64,000 nucleotides of DNA from contig JBLZWL010000029.1 of the NCBI GenBank assembly GCA_049194865.1, positions 1 to 64,000 of the forward strand, read 5' to 3'. Positions 40,601 through 49,036 of this stretch are shown piece after piece (positions within the stretch are counted from its first letter, which is position 1; each line of letters starts with the position of its first letter). The notes under the pieces were generated by a model. It was given only the letters and a program-made list of their open reading frames with translations. It made no database searches and was not told the DNA's origin. Both the position numbers and the translations under genes were made by a program. Origin of the DNA: Myxococcus terminator_A (GTDB taxonomy: Bacteria; Myxococcota; Myxococcia; Myxococcales; Myxococcaceae).

Positions 40601-43600
40601 GAAGAGGCTCGCCTTGCGGAAGAGGCACGCCTGGCTGAAGAGGCGCGCCTGGCGGAAGAAGCCCGGCTGGCTGAAGAGGCACGCCTCGCGGAAGAAGCCC
40701 GGCTGGCCGAAGAGGCTCGGCTGGCTGAAGAGGCACGCCTCGCGGAAGAAGCCCGGCTGGCCGAAGAGGCTCGGCTGGCTGAAGAGGCACGCCTCGCGGA
40801 AGAGGCTCGGCTGGCTGAAGAGGCACGCCTCGCGGAAGAAGCCCGGCTGGCCGAAGAGGCTCGACTCGCCGAAGAAGCTCGACTCGCCGAAGAAGCTCGA
40901 CTCGCCGAAGAAGCTCGCGTCCGTGCCGAGGCAGAGCATCGCGCGGAAGAGGCTCGACTCGCGGAAGAAGCCCGGCTGGCGGAAGAAGCCCAGGTCCGTG
41001 CCGAGGAAGAGCGTCGCGCGGAAGCGGCGCGACTCGCGGAGGAGGTCCGACTCGCCGAAGAAGCTCGAGTTCGCGCCGAAGAACAGCGACTCGCGGAAGA
41101 GGCCCGCCTCGCGGAAGAAGCCCGGGTCCGTGCCGAGGAAGAGCGTCGCGCCGAAGAGGCTCGGCTGGCCGAAGAGGCCCGCCTCGCGGAAGAAGCCCGG
41201 CTGGCCGAAGAGGCCCGCCTCGCGGAAGAAGCCCGGCTGGCTGAAGAGGCCCGACTCGCCGAAGCAGTTCGGGTCCGTGCTGAGGCAGAGCATCGCGCGG
41301 AAGAGGCCCGCCTCGCGGAAGAAGCCCAGCTCCGCGCCGAGGAAGCGCGACTCGCCGAAGAAGCCCAGCTCCGTGCCGAGGAAGAGCGACTCGCCGAGGA
41401 AGCACGGATCGCCGAAGAGATTCGGATCGCCGAAGAGGCTCAGCTTCGTGCCGAAGACGAGCGACTCGCCGAGGAAGCACGGATCGCCGAAGAGATTCGG
41501 ATCGCCGAAGAGGCCCAGCTCCGTGCCGAAGACGAGCGACTCGCCGAGGAAGCACGGATCGCCGAAGAGGAGCGTCACGCCGAGGAGGTCCGTCTCGAAG
41601 TCGAGCGTCGTCGCGCGGATGCGGTACGTCGCGCGAAGGAGGCGCGTCAGGCTGAACACACCCGGCTCGCGGAAGAACAGCGCCTCGCCGAAGAGGCCCT
41701 TCAGGCCCCGCCCCTCGAACTCCCCGCCCCGTCGACTCCCGCCGCCGATGATGCGTCGGACGACATCGATGCCCTGACCCTCGACGTCGGGGACATCATC
41801 CCGGCGGACCCCGAGGAGGCGCCGCCCCCGAACCCGTTCCCCCGCGCCTCCAACGTCCCGCCGCTCGCGGCGTCTTCAGCTCAAGCGGACCTCCCCCTCC
41901 ACGCCGAGAGCCGCGAGGCCCTTCGCTCCGCCAGGGAGCGTGCCCAGGCGGAACTCCTCCACGACATGGAGGAGGCCCTGCGTCGCTCGAAGGCGCAGCC
42001 GCTCGAGCCTTGGCTCGCGGACGAGCCCCCCGGCACCGTCCCCCCCACGCGGACGCGCGACAGGGTCCCCGTCCAGGACGAGTCCTGGCGCGCGAGGGAG
42101 ACCGTCCTCACTCCCCCGTCCGAGTCGGAGGCCGACCTGCCCCTGCTCGAGGTCGAGCCGGAGCTCTGGGCCGACGCGGTCCCCGCGGGAGATCCGCTCC
42201 CCACACCGCCCGCCCTGCCGCGGCGCCCCGTCGCGGGCCCCCCGGTCCTCACCCCCGTCGCCAAGGACGGCCCTCCCGTCCTCATGCCCGTGGCACCCGA
42301 CGAGGGGCCGGAGGAAGCGCCCCTCGAACCAGAGGCCGACGACAGCCTGTGGGCCACGCGCCCCTCACCCGTCGCCGCGCCGCCGCCGCTGCGCCTGGGC
42401 CCCACTCCGGCTCGGAAGGCCACCGAGGACGACCTCTGGCGCATCGTCTCCTTCGACAAGGACGAGGCCGCCGAGACGCTGACCGCCTCCTTCGAGGCCG
42501 CGCTCCAGCAGGTGGATGCCCACCTGGAGACGCTCGTCCGCTCGGATGTCAATCAGGCGAACGTCGACGAGCCTCCAGTCGAAGGCATCGTCGAAGCGAC
42601 CATTGAATCCGACTTCGAGACCTTCCCCGGTGACAACACCGGCCCAACTGGCGAGACTGCGTGGTCCGAGCCGTCCGGTGATCTGGACGACTGGGATTTC
42701 GACGAGGACGACGTGGCAGCGGATCCCTCCAACCCCGACGAGGCAGCGAAGCTGCGGCGCCAGCGCCTGCTGCGCCGTGCGATGGAGAACATGGGCGTCC
42801 TCGGGAACCGGGGTCCCCCCACGGCCACCGCCAGCGCAACGCCCGGGGCCGAGCCGATCCCCGCCGCCCCAGCCGCGCCCACCGGGCCCCCCAAGCCGGA
42901 CGAGGCGCGCCACGCCCAGCAGATCGAGCAGCGCTTCGCCGACATCCAGGCCCGCAAGGACCACTTCTACGTGCTCGGCGTGCCCCAGGACGCCACGAGG
43001 GATCAGGTCAAGGCCGCGTTCCTGAGCCTGGCCAAGGTCTTCCACCCGGACCGCCTGCCGCCGACGCTGCCGCACCTGGCGCAGAAGATCACCTCCGTCT
43101 TCGAGGGCATCCGCGAGGCCTACGAGGTCCTCTACGACGACGCCCGCCGCAAGGCCTACATCCAGACCCTCCAGGCCCAGCAGTCGCTCCCCAAGGCCCC
43201 CTCGTCCCAGGGCATGTCGTCGTCCCGCCCCGCAGCAGGCCGGCCCGAGAGCAGCCCCGACGACCTCTACAAGATGGGCGAGGTCTACTTCCGCAAGCGC
43301 GACTTCATCACCGCGTCGGACCACTACGAGCGCGCCTACGCGCTGGACCCCAAGGCGACCTACCTGTCCGCGCGCGCCTGGGCCATCTACATGGACCCCG
43401 CGCGCAAGGCGGACATGGCCAAGGCCAAGCAGATGATGGCGGATGCGGTCCGCACCGACCCGAACTGTGACAGGGCCCACTACCAACTCGGCGTCATCGC
43501 CCGGGTGGAGGGCGACATGGACCGGGCCGAGCGCCACTTCCGCGACGCGGTGCGCTCCAACTCCAAGCACCTGGAGGCGAACCAGGAGCTGCGGCTGATC

Positions 43601-43648
43601 GACATGCGGAAGAAGAACCCACCCAAGAAGGGGGGATTCTTCCGCTGA
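37670..43648 (+). CDS. Giant DUF4388-hexad-repeat-J-domain-TPR protein
   Basis: This 1992-residue protein begins with a DUF4388/PatA-N-like domain (about 1-150; ATGWLTLSAGGRESRLTLRE and GDLVGTRLGFGYQSPAQALL). Residues about 206-1344 are almost wholly RLAEEA, RVRAEEE and RRAEEA hexads, in which each Arg can pair with Glu three and four residues later, as in a single alpha-helix or very long coil. A Pro/Asp/Glu-rich region follows. The J domain (about 1764-1834) keeps His1792-Pro-Asp (VFHPDRLPP), so it could stimulate an Hsp70. TPR-like repeats end the chain (YKMGEVYFRKRDFITASDHY). ATG 37670 starts the domain. Function unknown; it may be a scaffold reaching about 0.17 micrometres if fully helical. 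Confidence 0.88.
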   Translation: MTPSQAAEALYSAHKSRATGWLTLSAGGRESRLTLREGDLVGTRLGFGYQSPAQALLQSGLLSAEALDALWARGGAGEADEELLEEHGLEQAAVVEQQVLAHVRRLSELAERAAFEPGSVEAEFQPISGVRVVRAALERPGAGGAKGRVFRCADVAACEPWLTDASERELLETLGEFREPESLTPAREALLLVLEREGGVEALSVEEWEAREEARRQEEEEARKRAEEERLRAEEEARRAEEERLRAIEEARLAEEARLRAIEEARLAEEARLLAEAARLAEEARLAEEARLAEEARLAEEARLAEEARLAEEARLTEEARLAEEARVRVEQERRAEEARLAEEARLAEEARVRAEEERLAEEARLAEEARLAEEARVRAEEERLAEEARLAEEARLAEEARVRAEEERRAEESRLAEEARLAEESRLAEEARLAEEARVRVEEERRAEEARLAEESRLAEEARLAEEARLAEEARVRAEEERRAEEARLAEESRLAEEARVRAEEERRAEEARLAEEARVRAEEERRVEEARLAEEARLAEEARLAEEARVLAEEERRAEEARLAEEARLAEEARLAEEARLAEEARVLAEEERLAEEARLAEEARVRAEEERLAEEARLAEEARLAEEARVRAEEERRVEEARLAEEARLAEEVRVRAEEERLAEEARLAEEARLAEEARVRAEEERLAEEARLAEEARLAEEARVRAEEERLAEEARLAEEARLAEEARVLAEEERRAEEARLAEEARLAEEARLAEEARVRAEEERRAEEARLAEEARLAEEARLAEEARLAEEARLVEEARVRAEEERRAEEARLAEEARIAEEARLAEEVRLAEEARVRAEEERRSEEARLAEEARVRAEEERRSEEARLAEEARVRAEEERRAEEAHLAEEARLAEEARVRAEEERRAEEARLAEEARVLAEEERRAEEARLAEEARLVEEARVLAEEERRAEEARLAEEARLAEEARLAEEARLAEEARLAEEARLAEEARLAEEARLAEEARLAEEARLAEEARLAEEARLAEEARLAEEARLAEEARLAEEARLAEEARLAEEARLAEEARLAEEARLAEEARVRAEAEHRAEEARLAEEARLAEEAQVRAEEERRAEAARLAEEVRLAEEARVRAEEQRLAEEARLAEEARVRAEEERRAEEARLAEEARLAEEARLAEEARLAEEARLAEEARLAEAVRVRAEAEHRAEEARLAEEAQLRAEEARLAEEAQLRAEEERLAEEARIAEEIRIAEEAQLRAEDERLAEEARIAEEIRIAEEAQLRAEDERLAEEARIAEEERHAEEVRLEVERRRADAVRRAKEARQAEHTRLAEEQRLAEEALQAPPLELPAPSTPAADDASDDIDALTLDVGDIIPADPEEAPPPNPFPRASNVPPLAASSAQADLPLHAESREALRSARERAQAELLHDMEEALRRSKAQPLEPWLADEPPGTVPPTRTRDRVPVQDESWRARETVLTPPSESEADLPLLEVEPELWADAVPAGDPLPTPPALPRRPVAGPPVLTPVAKDGPPVLMPVAPDEGPEEAPLEPEADDSLWATRPSPVAAPPPLRLGPTPARKATEDDLWRIVSFDKDEAAETLTASFEAALQQVDAHLETLVRSDVNQANVDEPPVEGIVEATIESDFETFPGDNTGPTGETAWSEPSGDLDDWDFDEDDVAADPSNPDEAAKLRRQRLLRRAMENMGVLGNRGPPTATASATPGAEPIPAAPAAPTGPPKPDEARHAQQIEQRFADIQARKDHFYVLGVPQDATRDQVKAAFLSLAKVFHPDRLPPTLPHLAQKITSVFEGIREAYEVLYDDARRKAYIQTLQAQQSLPKAPSSQGMSSSRPAAGRPESSPDDLYKMGEVYFRKRDFITASDHYERAYALDPKATYLSARAWAIYMDPARKADMAKAKQMMADAVRTDPNCDRAHYQLGVIARVEGDMDRAERHFRDAVRSNSKHLEANQELRLIDMRKKNPPKKGGFFR
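38350..41690 (+). repeat. 18-base hexad-encoding repeat array
   Basis: About 3.3 kb inside the giant gene is built from 18-base units encoding RLAEEA or variants (RVRAEEE, RRAEEA, RLAEES, RVLAEEE). Synonymous differences are spread across units, and higher-order blocks of 30-60 bases recur (for example the unit ending RVRAEEE). The longest uninterrupted run is 20 perfect RLAEEA hexads at 40556-40915. Because the repeats lack T-first codons, several other frames on both strands are also open here. Those frames are by-products. Confidence 0.9.
40664..40861 (+). repeat. 54-base tandem repeat within the hexad array
   Basis: A 54-base unit (three hexads, beginning CGGCTGGCTGAAGAGGCACG) starts at 40664, 40718 and 40808, with a shortened 36-base unit at 40772. 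The full copies are essentially identical, including synonymous sites, unlike most of the array. This points to recent duplication or gene conversion and makes the length here likely to vary between strains. Confidence 0.85.
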
Positions 43649-43866
43649 GGCCGCCTCCGGCGCCCCACCGAGTCGTACCCCGGCGGATGGGAGCCTCGGC
43701 CGGGGGTTCGCTCTACCCTCCGGGGCCTGCTCGCACCCCCTGGTTGATCGGAGGGCAGACAGCTTCCCCGCCGCTCCAACCCATTGACATGCCTGGAAAG
43801 CGGGCAGGATGCTCCCCCGCGCCGGGCTCTTCCGCGAATCGTCCTCCGTGATGAAAGGCAAGTAAC

Positions 43867-46542
43867 GTGGCCAAGCAGCACCTGCTCCTGGTGGATGGGG
43901 ACGCGAAGAGTCTTCGCGTGATGGAGGTCAGCCTCAAGAAGGCCGGCTTCTCCGTGACGACGGCCATCCACGGCAAGGACGCCATCGAGAAGGTGCAGAT
44001 CAGCCCGCCGGATCTGGTGCTCGCGGACACCAAGATGCCGGAGATGGATGGCTTCGAGCTGTGCAAGACGCTCAAGTCGGATGAGCGCTTCAAGTTCATC
44101 CCGTTCGTCTTCCTGACGAGCCAGAAGTCGGTCGAGTTCAAGGTGCGCGGCCTGGAGCTCGGCGGCGACGACTACCTGACCAAGCCGATCTACATCAAAG
44201 AGATCGTCACCCGCGTGAAGATGATCCTCCAGAAGGCGGAGAAGGAGAGGATCGAAAAGCGGGAGACGACGAAGGGTGGCTTCGCCGGCAGCCTCGCCGA
44301 CATGGGCGTGGTGGACCTGGTCCAGACGTTCGAGATTGGCCGCAAGACGGGCGTCATCTCCATCCAGGGCGAGCGCACCGGCACCGTCTACTTCAAGGAA
44401 GGTCGCGTCATCGACGCGGAGCTGGGCCGGCTCAAGGGCGAGAACGCCTTCTACCGGCTGCTCAACACGTTCGAGGGCCAGTTCGACGTCCAGTTCACCT
44501 CGCTGGACAGGCCCGAGCGCATCGAAATCTCCACGCAGGGCCTGTTGATGGAGGGCATGCGGCGCCTGGACGAGTGGGGGCGCATGCTCGAGCAGCTGCC
44601 TCCGCTGGAGACGGTGTTCGAGATCGACTACCACCAGCTCGCCGACCGCCTCTCCGAGATTCCGGACGAAGTGAACGGGCTGCTGCGCCTGTTCGACGGC
44701 AAGCGCGCGCTGAGCCGCGTGGTGGAGGACTCGGACTTCGAGGACCTGGCCGCGCTGGGCATCATCAGCAAGCTGTACTTCGAGGGCCTCATCCGCGAGC
44801 TGGGCAACGCGCCGCTGGAGCCGGTGCAGAGCAGCAAGCCCGGCATCGAGCAGTGGCTCAACGCGGCCCCGCCGCCGAGCGCTCCCGTGGAGCCCGCGCC
44901 GCAGGCCGTCCCGGTTGCCCCGCACGTGGAGCCGGAGCCGCCCGTCGCCGTCGAGCCCGTGGCGCCGGAGCCGCCCGCGGTGCGCGTCATGCCGCCCAGC
45001 GTGCTCGCGCCGCCCGCGGGGGTGGAGGAGGAGCCCGTCACGGCGCCGCCCGAGGAGCACTTCGCTCCCGCGCCGGCGATGCCCGCCGAAGTTGTCGTCT
45101 TCCACGCGCGCCCCAAGCGTCAGGGCCCGGTGGCCGAGGACCCGGCGGATGCGGATGGTGATGCGCCCACGTTGCCGCCCGCGGTGGCGGAGGGCTCGTC
45201 CTTCCTCGTGGAGCCACCTCCGGCCCATCGCGCGGTGGAGCACGCGCACCGCAGCCTGCTGCTCGACTGGAGCCGCGTGGACACGGAGGGCATCAGTGCG
45301 CCCACGACGTGGGGCCCGGGCTCGGTGTGGTCGCCGGGGCCGCGTGGACGCGGGTCGAACGGAGGGTCTTCGGCACAGGCCTTGGCCTCGAACTCGCCCG
45401 CCGCCGAGCCCGCGACGCCTCCCCGTGCGCCCATCTTCGGGGGCGCGGCGGTGGGGCCCAATCCCTTCCCGCCCGTGCCGCCTCCGACTCCCGCGCCTCC
45501 GTCTTCCGAGGTGACGCTGGTGAGCGGCAACGAGTCCGCCGCCGACGTCGATACCATCGCGGAGGTCGAAGAGGTCCCCGCGTCGCCGCCGCAGCAGCTC
45601 GCGCTGCCTCCGTATCCAGGGCATGGCGTTCCCGAGCGTCCCTTCGTCGCGCCCTCCATCCCCGAGGAGCCCCCGACGCCGTCCGCGCCGCCTCCGTCGC
45701 TCGTCACTCCGGTGACGCCGACGCCGGTAGTGGCGCCGACGCCCGTCCTCACGTCCCCCTCGCCCGTGGTGACGCCGTCGAGTCCGGCTTCCTCCGACTC
45801 CGAGGTGGCCCCTGTCCGCCCCAAGCGGACGAGGCTCTACATCGCGGGGGCGCTGGCCCTCATCGGCGCGGTGGCGGCGGTGGTCGTCATCGGAGGCGGA
45901 GGCGAGAAGCCGAAGGACCCGCCGCCTCCCGAGCCGCCGAAGGTGGAGGCCGTCCAGACGCCTCCTCCGACGCCCCCGGACGTCGTCGTACCCGTGCCCG
46001 CCGAGGTCGACTCGGGCACCGCCGTCGTCGAGGTGCCCGCCGCGACGGACTCGGGCACCGCCGTCGTCGAGACGCCCGTGGCCGCCGAGCCCGATGCGGG
46101 CACCTCCGTGGTGGAGGCGCCGCCCGCGGCTGCTGACTCCGGCACCGTTCAGGCTCCGGTGGACCCGGAGGTCGAGTACGCGGGGCTCATCAAGCAGGCG
46201 AGGACGGCCACTGTCGGCAGTCGCTACAAGTCCGCTGCGGCGTTCTATCGCAAGGCGCTGATCTTCAAGCCGGGCTCCACCGAAGCGAAGGCGGGGCTGG
46301 GCATCGCCCTGGTCAACGGCTTCGAGTCCGAGGCGGCCTTCCGTGAGGCCACGAAGCTGCTCGCGGACGTGGTGCGCGACGAAGAGAAGAACTCACGGGC
46401 CTGGCTGTCGCTGGGCATGGCCTACCAGTCCATCGGCAAGAATTCCCAGGCGGCCGACGCCTACAAGAAGTATTTGATGCTGGAACCCTCGGGGGCATCC
46501 GCCAACGAGGTCCGCACGATGCTCAAGACGCTCGGCAACTGA
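43867..46542 (+). CDS. Receiver-DUF4388-TM-TPR protein
   Basis: This 891-residue protein begins with a response-regulator receiver domain (1-125) with phospho-acceptor Asp54 (LVLADTKMPEMDG), acidic Asp10/Asp12, Thr84 and Lys106 (DDYLTKPIY). A DUF4388 domain follows (about 140-250; GSLADMGVVDLVQTFEIGRK, VYFKEGRVIDAELGR). A long Pro/Ala/Val linker (330-655) leads to one membrane span (AGALALIGAVAAVVVIGGGG), then DSGTAVVE-type repeats and TPRs (about 755-891). No output DNA-binding or enzymatic domain exists, so signalling is by protein contact. The neighbour at 37670 carries the same DUF4388 module. The start is GTG 43867, 218 bases after that gene. Confidence 0.87.
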   Translation: MAKQHLLLVDGDAKSLRVMEVSLKKAGFSVTTAIHGKDAIEKVQISPPDLVLADTKMPEMDGFELCKTLKSDERFKFIPFVFLTSQKSVEFKVRGLELGGDDYLTKPIYIKEIVTRVKMILQKAEKERIEKRETTKGGFAGSLADMGVVDLVQTFEIGRKTGVISIQGERTGTVYFKEGRVIDAELGRLKGENAFYRLLNTFEGQFDVQFTSLDRPERIEISTQGLLMEGMRRLDEWGRMLEQLPPLETVFEIDYHQLADRLSEIPDEVNGLLRLFDGKRALSRVVEDSDFEDLAALGIISKLYFEGLIRELGNAPLEPVQSSKPGIEQWLNAAPPPSAPVEPAPQAVPVAPHVEPEPPVAVEPVAPEPPAVRVMPPSVLAPPAGVEEEPVTAPPEEHFAPAPAMPAEVVVFHARPKRQGPVAEDPADADGDAPTLPPAVAEGSSFLVEPPPAHRAVEHAHRSLLLDWSRVDTEGISAPTTWGPGSVWSPGPRGRGSNGGSSAQALASNSPAAEPATPPRAPIFGGAAVGPNPFPPVPPPTPAPPSSEVTLVSGNESAADVDTIAEVEEVPASPPQQLALPPYPGHGVPERPFVAPSIPEEPPTPSAPPPSLVTPVTPTPVVAPTPVLTSPSPVVTPSSPASSDSEVAPVRPKRTRLYIAGALALIGAVAAVVVIGGGGEKPKDPPPPEPPKVEAVQTPPPTPPDVVVPVPAEVDSGTAVVEVPAATDSGTAVVETPVAAEPDAGTSVVEAPPAAADSGTVQAPVDPEVEYAGLIKQARTATVGSRYKSAAAFYRKALIFKPGSTEAKAGLGIALVNGFESEAAFREATKLLADVVRDEEKNSRAWLSLGMAYQSIGKNSQAADAYKKYLMLEPSGASANEVRTMLKTLGN

Positions 46543-46599
46543 GTGGGCGGCGGACCTCGCGGTGCTCTCCCCGCCCTGCTGGAAGTGAAGTGAGTCGCC

Positions 46600-47595
46600 T
46601 TGCTCGTCCTCGGCCTGGAAACCTCCTGTGATGAGACCGCCGCCGCCGTCGTGGAGGATGGGCGGCGGGTGCTGTCGGACGTCGTCTCCACCCAGGTGGA
46701 CATCCACCGGCGCTGGGGCGGCGTGGTGCCGGAGCTGGCCTCGCGCAACCACATCGTCCAGGTGATGCCCGTCATCCACGAGGCCCTGACGCGCGCGGGG
46801 AAGACGCTCGACGACGTGGACCTCATCGCCGTCACCTCCGGCCCCGGCCTCATCGGTGCGCTGCTGGTGGGGCTCCAGGTGGCCAAGGGGTTGAGCCTCG
46901 CCACCGGCAAGCCCTTCGTGGGCGCCAACCACCTGGAGGGTCACCTCTTGGCCATCCGGTTGCTGGAGGACGCTCCGGAGCCGCCGTTCCTCGGGCTCGT
47001 CGTCTCGGGTGGGCACACCAGCCTCTACGACGTGAAGGCCTTCGGCCATTACCAGCTGGTGGGCAGCACGCGCGATGACGCCGCGGGCGAGGCGTACGAC
47101 AAGACGGCGCGCATCCTCGGGTTGCCGTACCCGGGTGGACAGCCAATCGACGAGCTCGCGAAGAAGGGTGACCCGGCGGCCATCCGCTTCCCGCGCGCGC
47201 TGCCGGGGGACAACTTCGACGTGTCCTTCTCCGGGTTGAAGACGGCGGTGCTCCACCACGTGCAGAAGCACGGCGTGCCCCAGGGGCAGGCGCTGAACGA
47301 CTTGTGCGCCTCGTTCCAGGAGGCGGTGGCGGACGTGCTGTCGAAGAAGCTGGTGGCCGCCGCGCGCAGGCTGGGCCACAAGAATCTCGTGTTGTGTGGA
47401 GGCGTGGCCGCCAACTCGCGGCTGCGGGCGCTGTGTCAGCAGCGCGCCGAGGAGCGGGGGCTGCGCATGTTCCTGCCGCCGGTGCGGTTGTGCACGGACA
47501 ATGGCGCGATGATCGCCGTCGCGGGGTATGAGGCGTGGCGCCGCGGTCTGCGCGGAGACTTCCGTCTGGCGGCTGACCCCGCCTGGCGCATGTGA
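46600..47595 (+). CDS. tsaD: tRNA N6-threonylcarbamoyladenosine transferase TsaD
   Basis: This 331-residue protein transfers the threonylcarbamoyl group to A37 of tRNAs. The start LVLGLETSCDETAAAVVED, metal ligands His111 and His115 (GANHLEGHLLA), VSGGHTSLYDV, GEAYDKTARILGLPYPGG, FSGLKTAVLHHV and GGVAANSRLR are typical. The start codon is TTG 46600: the family motif begins there and a stop codon lies directly upstream in frame. Its stop overlaps the GTG of rsmA, so both are co-translated. Confidence 0.95.
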   Translation: MLVLGLETSCDETAAAVVEDGRRVLSDVVSTQVDIHRRWGGVVPELASRNHIVQVMPVIHEALTRAGKTLDDVDLIAVTSGPGLIGALLVGLQVAKGLSLATGKPFVGANHLEGHLLAIRLLEDAPEPPFLGLVVSGGHTSLYDVKAFGHYQLVGSTRDDAAGEAYDKTARILGLPYPGGQPIDELAKKGDPAAIRFPRALPGDNFDVSFSGLKTAVLHHVQKHGVPQGQALNDLCASFQEAVADVLSKKLVAAARRLGHKNLVLCGGVAANSRLRALCQQRAEERGLRMFLPPVRLCTDNGAMIAVAGYEAWRRGLRGDFRLAADPAWRM

Positions 47596-48491
47596 GCAAG
47601 GACACCCGGTTGGAATCGCCCAGAGACATTCTCAAGCGCCATGGCCTGCGCCCGAAGTACAGCTGGGGCCAGAACTTCCTCGGAGACGAGGAGGCCCTCG
47701 AGGCCATCGCGGACGCGCTGCACCTGCGCGCGGGTGAGCCCGTCGTCGAGCTGGGGCCCGGCCTGGGCCACCTCACCCGCTTCCTCGCCGCCACCGGCGC
47801 GCTCGTCACCGCCGTGGAGCGGGACAGGGACATGGTGACGGTGCTGGAGAAGGAGGCCATCCCCGGGGTGCGCGTGGTGGCGGGCAACGCCGCCACCGTG
47901 GACTTCGCCGAGGTGGCTGGTGCGCCCGAGGTCGCCGTCGTCGGCAACCTCCCGTATCACCTCTCCAGCAGCATCCTCTTTCGCGTGCTGGAGCAGCGCG
48001 CCCGCGTCTCGCGCGCCGTCTTCACGCTGCAGAAGGAAGTGGTGGAGCGGCTCGCCGCCGAGCCCGGCACGCGCGAGTACGGCCTGCTCACCGTGCTGCT
48101 CGGGCTGCACTTCGACGCGGAGAACGTCCTCACGCTGGAGGCCTGGCGCTTCCATCCGCCACCGAAGGTGGACTCCGCGGTGCTGTCGCTCACGCGCCGC
48201 AAGACGCCGCGCGCGCCCATCATCGACGAGGCGCGCTTCACCCGCGTGGTGAAGGCGTCGTTCGCCCAGCGCCGCAAGACGCTGCTCAACTCGCTGAAGT
48301 CCGACAAGGCGCTGGCCACGCCCGCAGTGATGCTGGCCGCGCTGGAGACGGCGGGCATCGACCCGATGCGCCGCGCGGAGACGCTCGCGCCGGAGGAGTT
48401 CGCCGCGATAGAGCGCGCGCTCGGCCCCGTGGCTCCGGGCACGGTGACGCCCAAGGTCGACCTGTCGGACGAGGGCGGCGCGGAGGAGTAG
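47592..48491 (+). CDS. rsmA: 16S rRNA adenine dimethyltransferase RsmA (KsgA)
   Basis: This 299-residue enzyme dimethylates A1518 and A1519 of 16S rRNA. It shows KYSWGQNFLGDEEALEAI, the SAM motif VVELGPGLGHLTRFL, VVGNLPYHLSSSILF (catalytic NLPY), WRFHPPPKVDSAVLSL and ASFAQRRKTLLNSLK. The start is GTG 47592, overlapping the tsaD stop by 4 bases (GTGA). The last about 20 residues are an acidic tail. The minus-strand small gene at 48528 ends just beyond it. Confidence 0.95.
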   Translation: MSKDTRLESPRDILKRHGLRPKYSWGQNFLGDEEALEAIADALHLRAGEPVVELGPGLGHLTRFLAATGALVTAVERDRDMVTVLEKEAIPGVRVVAGNAATVDFAEVAGAPEVAVVGNLPYHLSSSILFRVLEQRARVSRAVFTLQKEVVERLAAEPGTREYGLLTVLLGLHFDAENVLTLEAWRFHPPPKVDSAVLSLTRRKTPRAPIIDEARFTRVVKASFAQRRKTLLNSLKSDKALATPAVMLAALETAGIDPMRRAETLAPEEFAAIERALGPVAPGTVTPKVDLSDEGGAEE

Positions 48492-48527
48492 GGGAGGGGG
48501 CGAGCGCCCGCTCGCCTGTTCGCCTTG

Positions 48528-48809
48528 CTACCGGCAGCGCGTGCCGAGGGCCTGGAGCAGTCCGCCCTGTTGCTCCAGGAACGCGCGGAACTCCGCCTCG
48601 GGGATGCGCATGCGGGCCAGCACATCACGGAGGATCTCCTCCACGGTGCCGTCCTTGCGTCGCTTCAACTCGAGGGCCGTCTTCAGCAGCACCACGCCGT
48701 AGAGCGGGTCTGCTTCCACGGGAGGTTGCTCGTCCGGTGCCTTGGGCGCGGTGCTCTGGCGGGCCTCTTCGAGCCGCACCACCGTCTTCGCCCGCTGCCT
48801 TCCACTCAT
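48528..48809 (-). CDS. Small conserved-looking cytoplasmic protein of unknown function
   Basis: This 93-residue protein starts MSGRQRAKTVVRLEEARQ and ends EAEFRAFLEQQGGLLQALG. The middle has ADPLYGVVLLKTALELKRRK followed by a helical DGTVEEILRDVLARMRIPE. It has no signal peptide, cysteine cluster or known motif. I chose ATG 48809; the frame is open 21 residues further but that part is Cys/Pro/Gly-rich. Its gap to the dNK gene start is 227 bases. Coding statistics are good, but function is not recognised. Confidence 0.6.
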   Translation of the reverse strand: MSGRQRAKTVVRLEEARQSTAPKAPDEQPPVEADPLYGVVLLKTALELKRRKDGTVEEILRDVLARMRIPEAEFRAFLEQQGGLLQALGTRCR

Positions 48810-49036
48810 GACTGAAGGGCACCCCGCGCACACACCATGGAATCGGTGCGGACCGTAGGGGATGCCCCCCACAGCGTCAAGCGAGCCCTGGGGGTTCCCG
48901 TCATCCCCCGGGTCGTGGAAAATTGCCGATCCATACGGCCATGTTGTGTTATCCGCGCCCCCACGCGAGGCCCCGCGTCCTCGTCAGAGGCGGGCATGGG
49001 CCGCACCGCGCATTCCGGGTCGGGAGGCCTCGGCGG

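Noticed and set aside
38616..41555. Very long open frame (979 codons) on the minus strand through the hexad array
   Set aside because: It is open because the repeat units lack stop codons in this frame. The translation is a Pro/Arg/Leu low-complexity string with no start signal or domain, while the plus-strand frame links to DUF4388 and J domains.
40181..41659. Minus-strand frame rich in Phe/Gly/Leu (492 codons)
   Set aside because: Repeat-driven artefact antisense to the hexad array; the FGEARLF-like pattern only mirrors the sense repeat.
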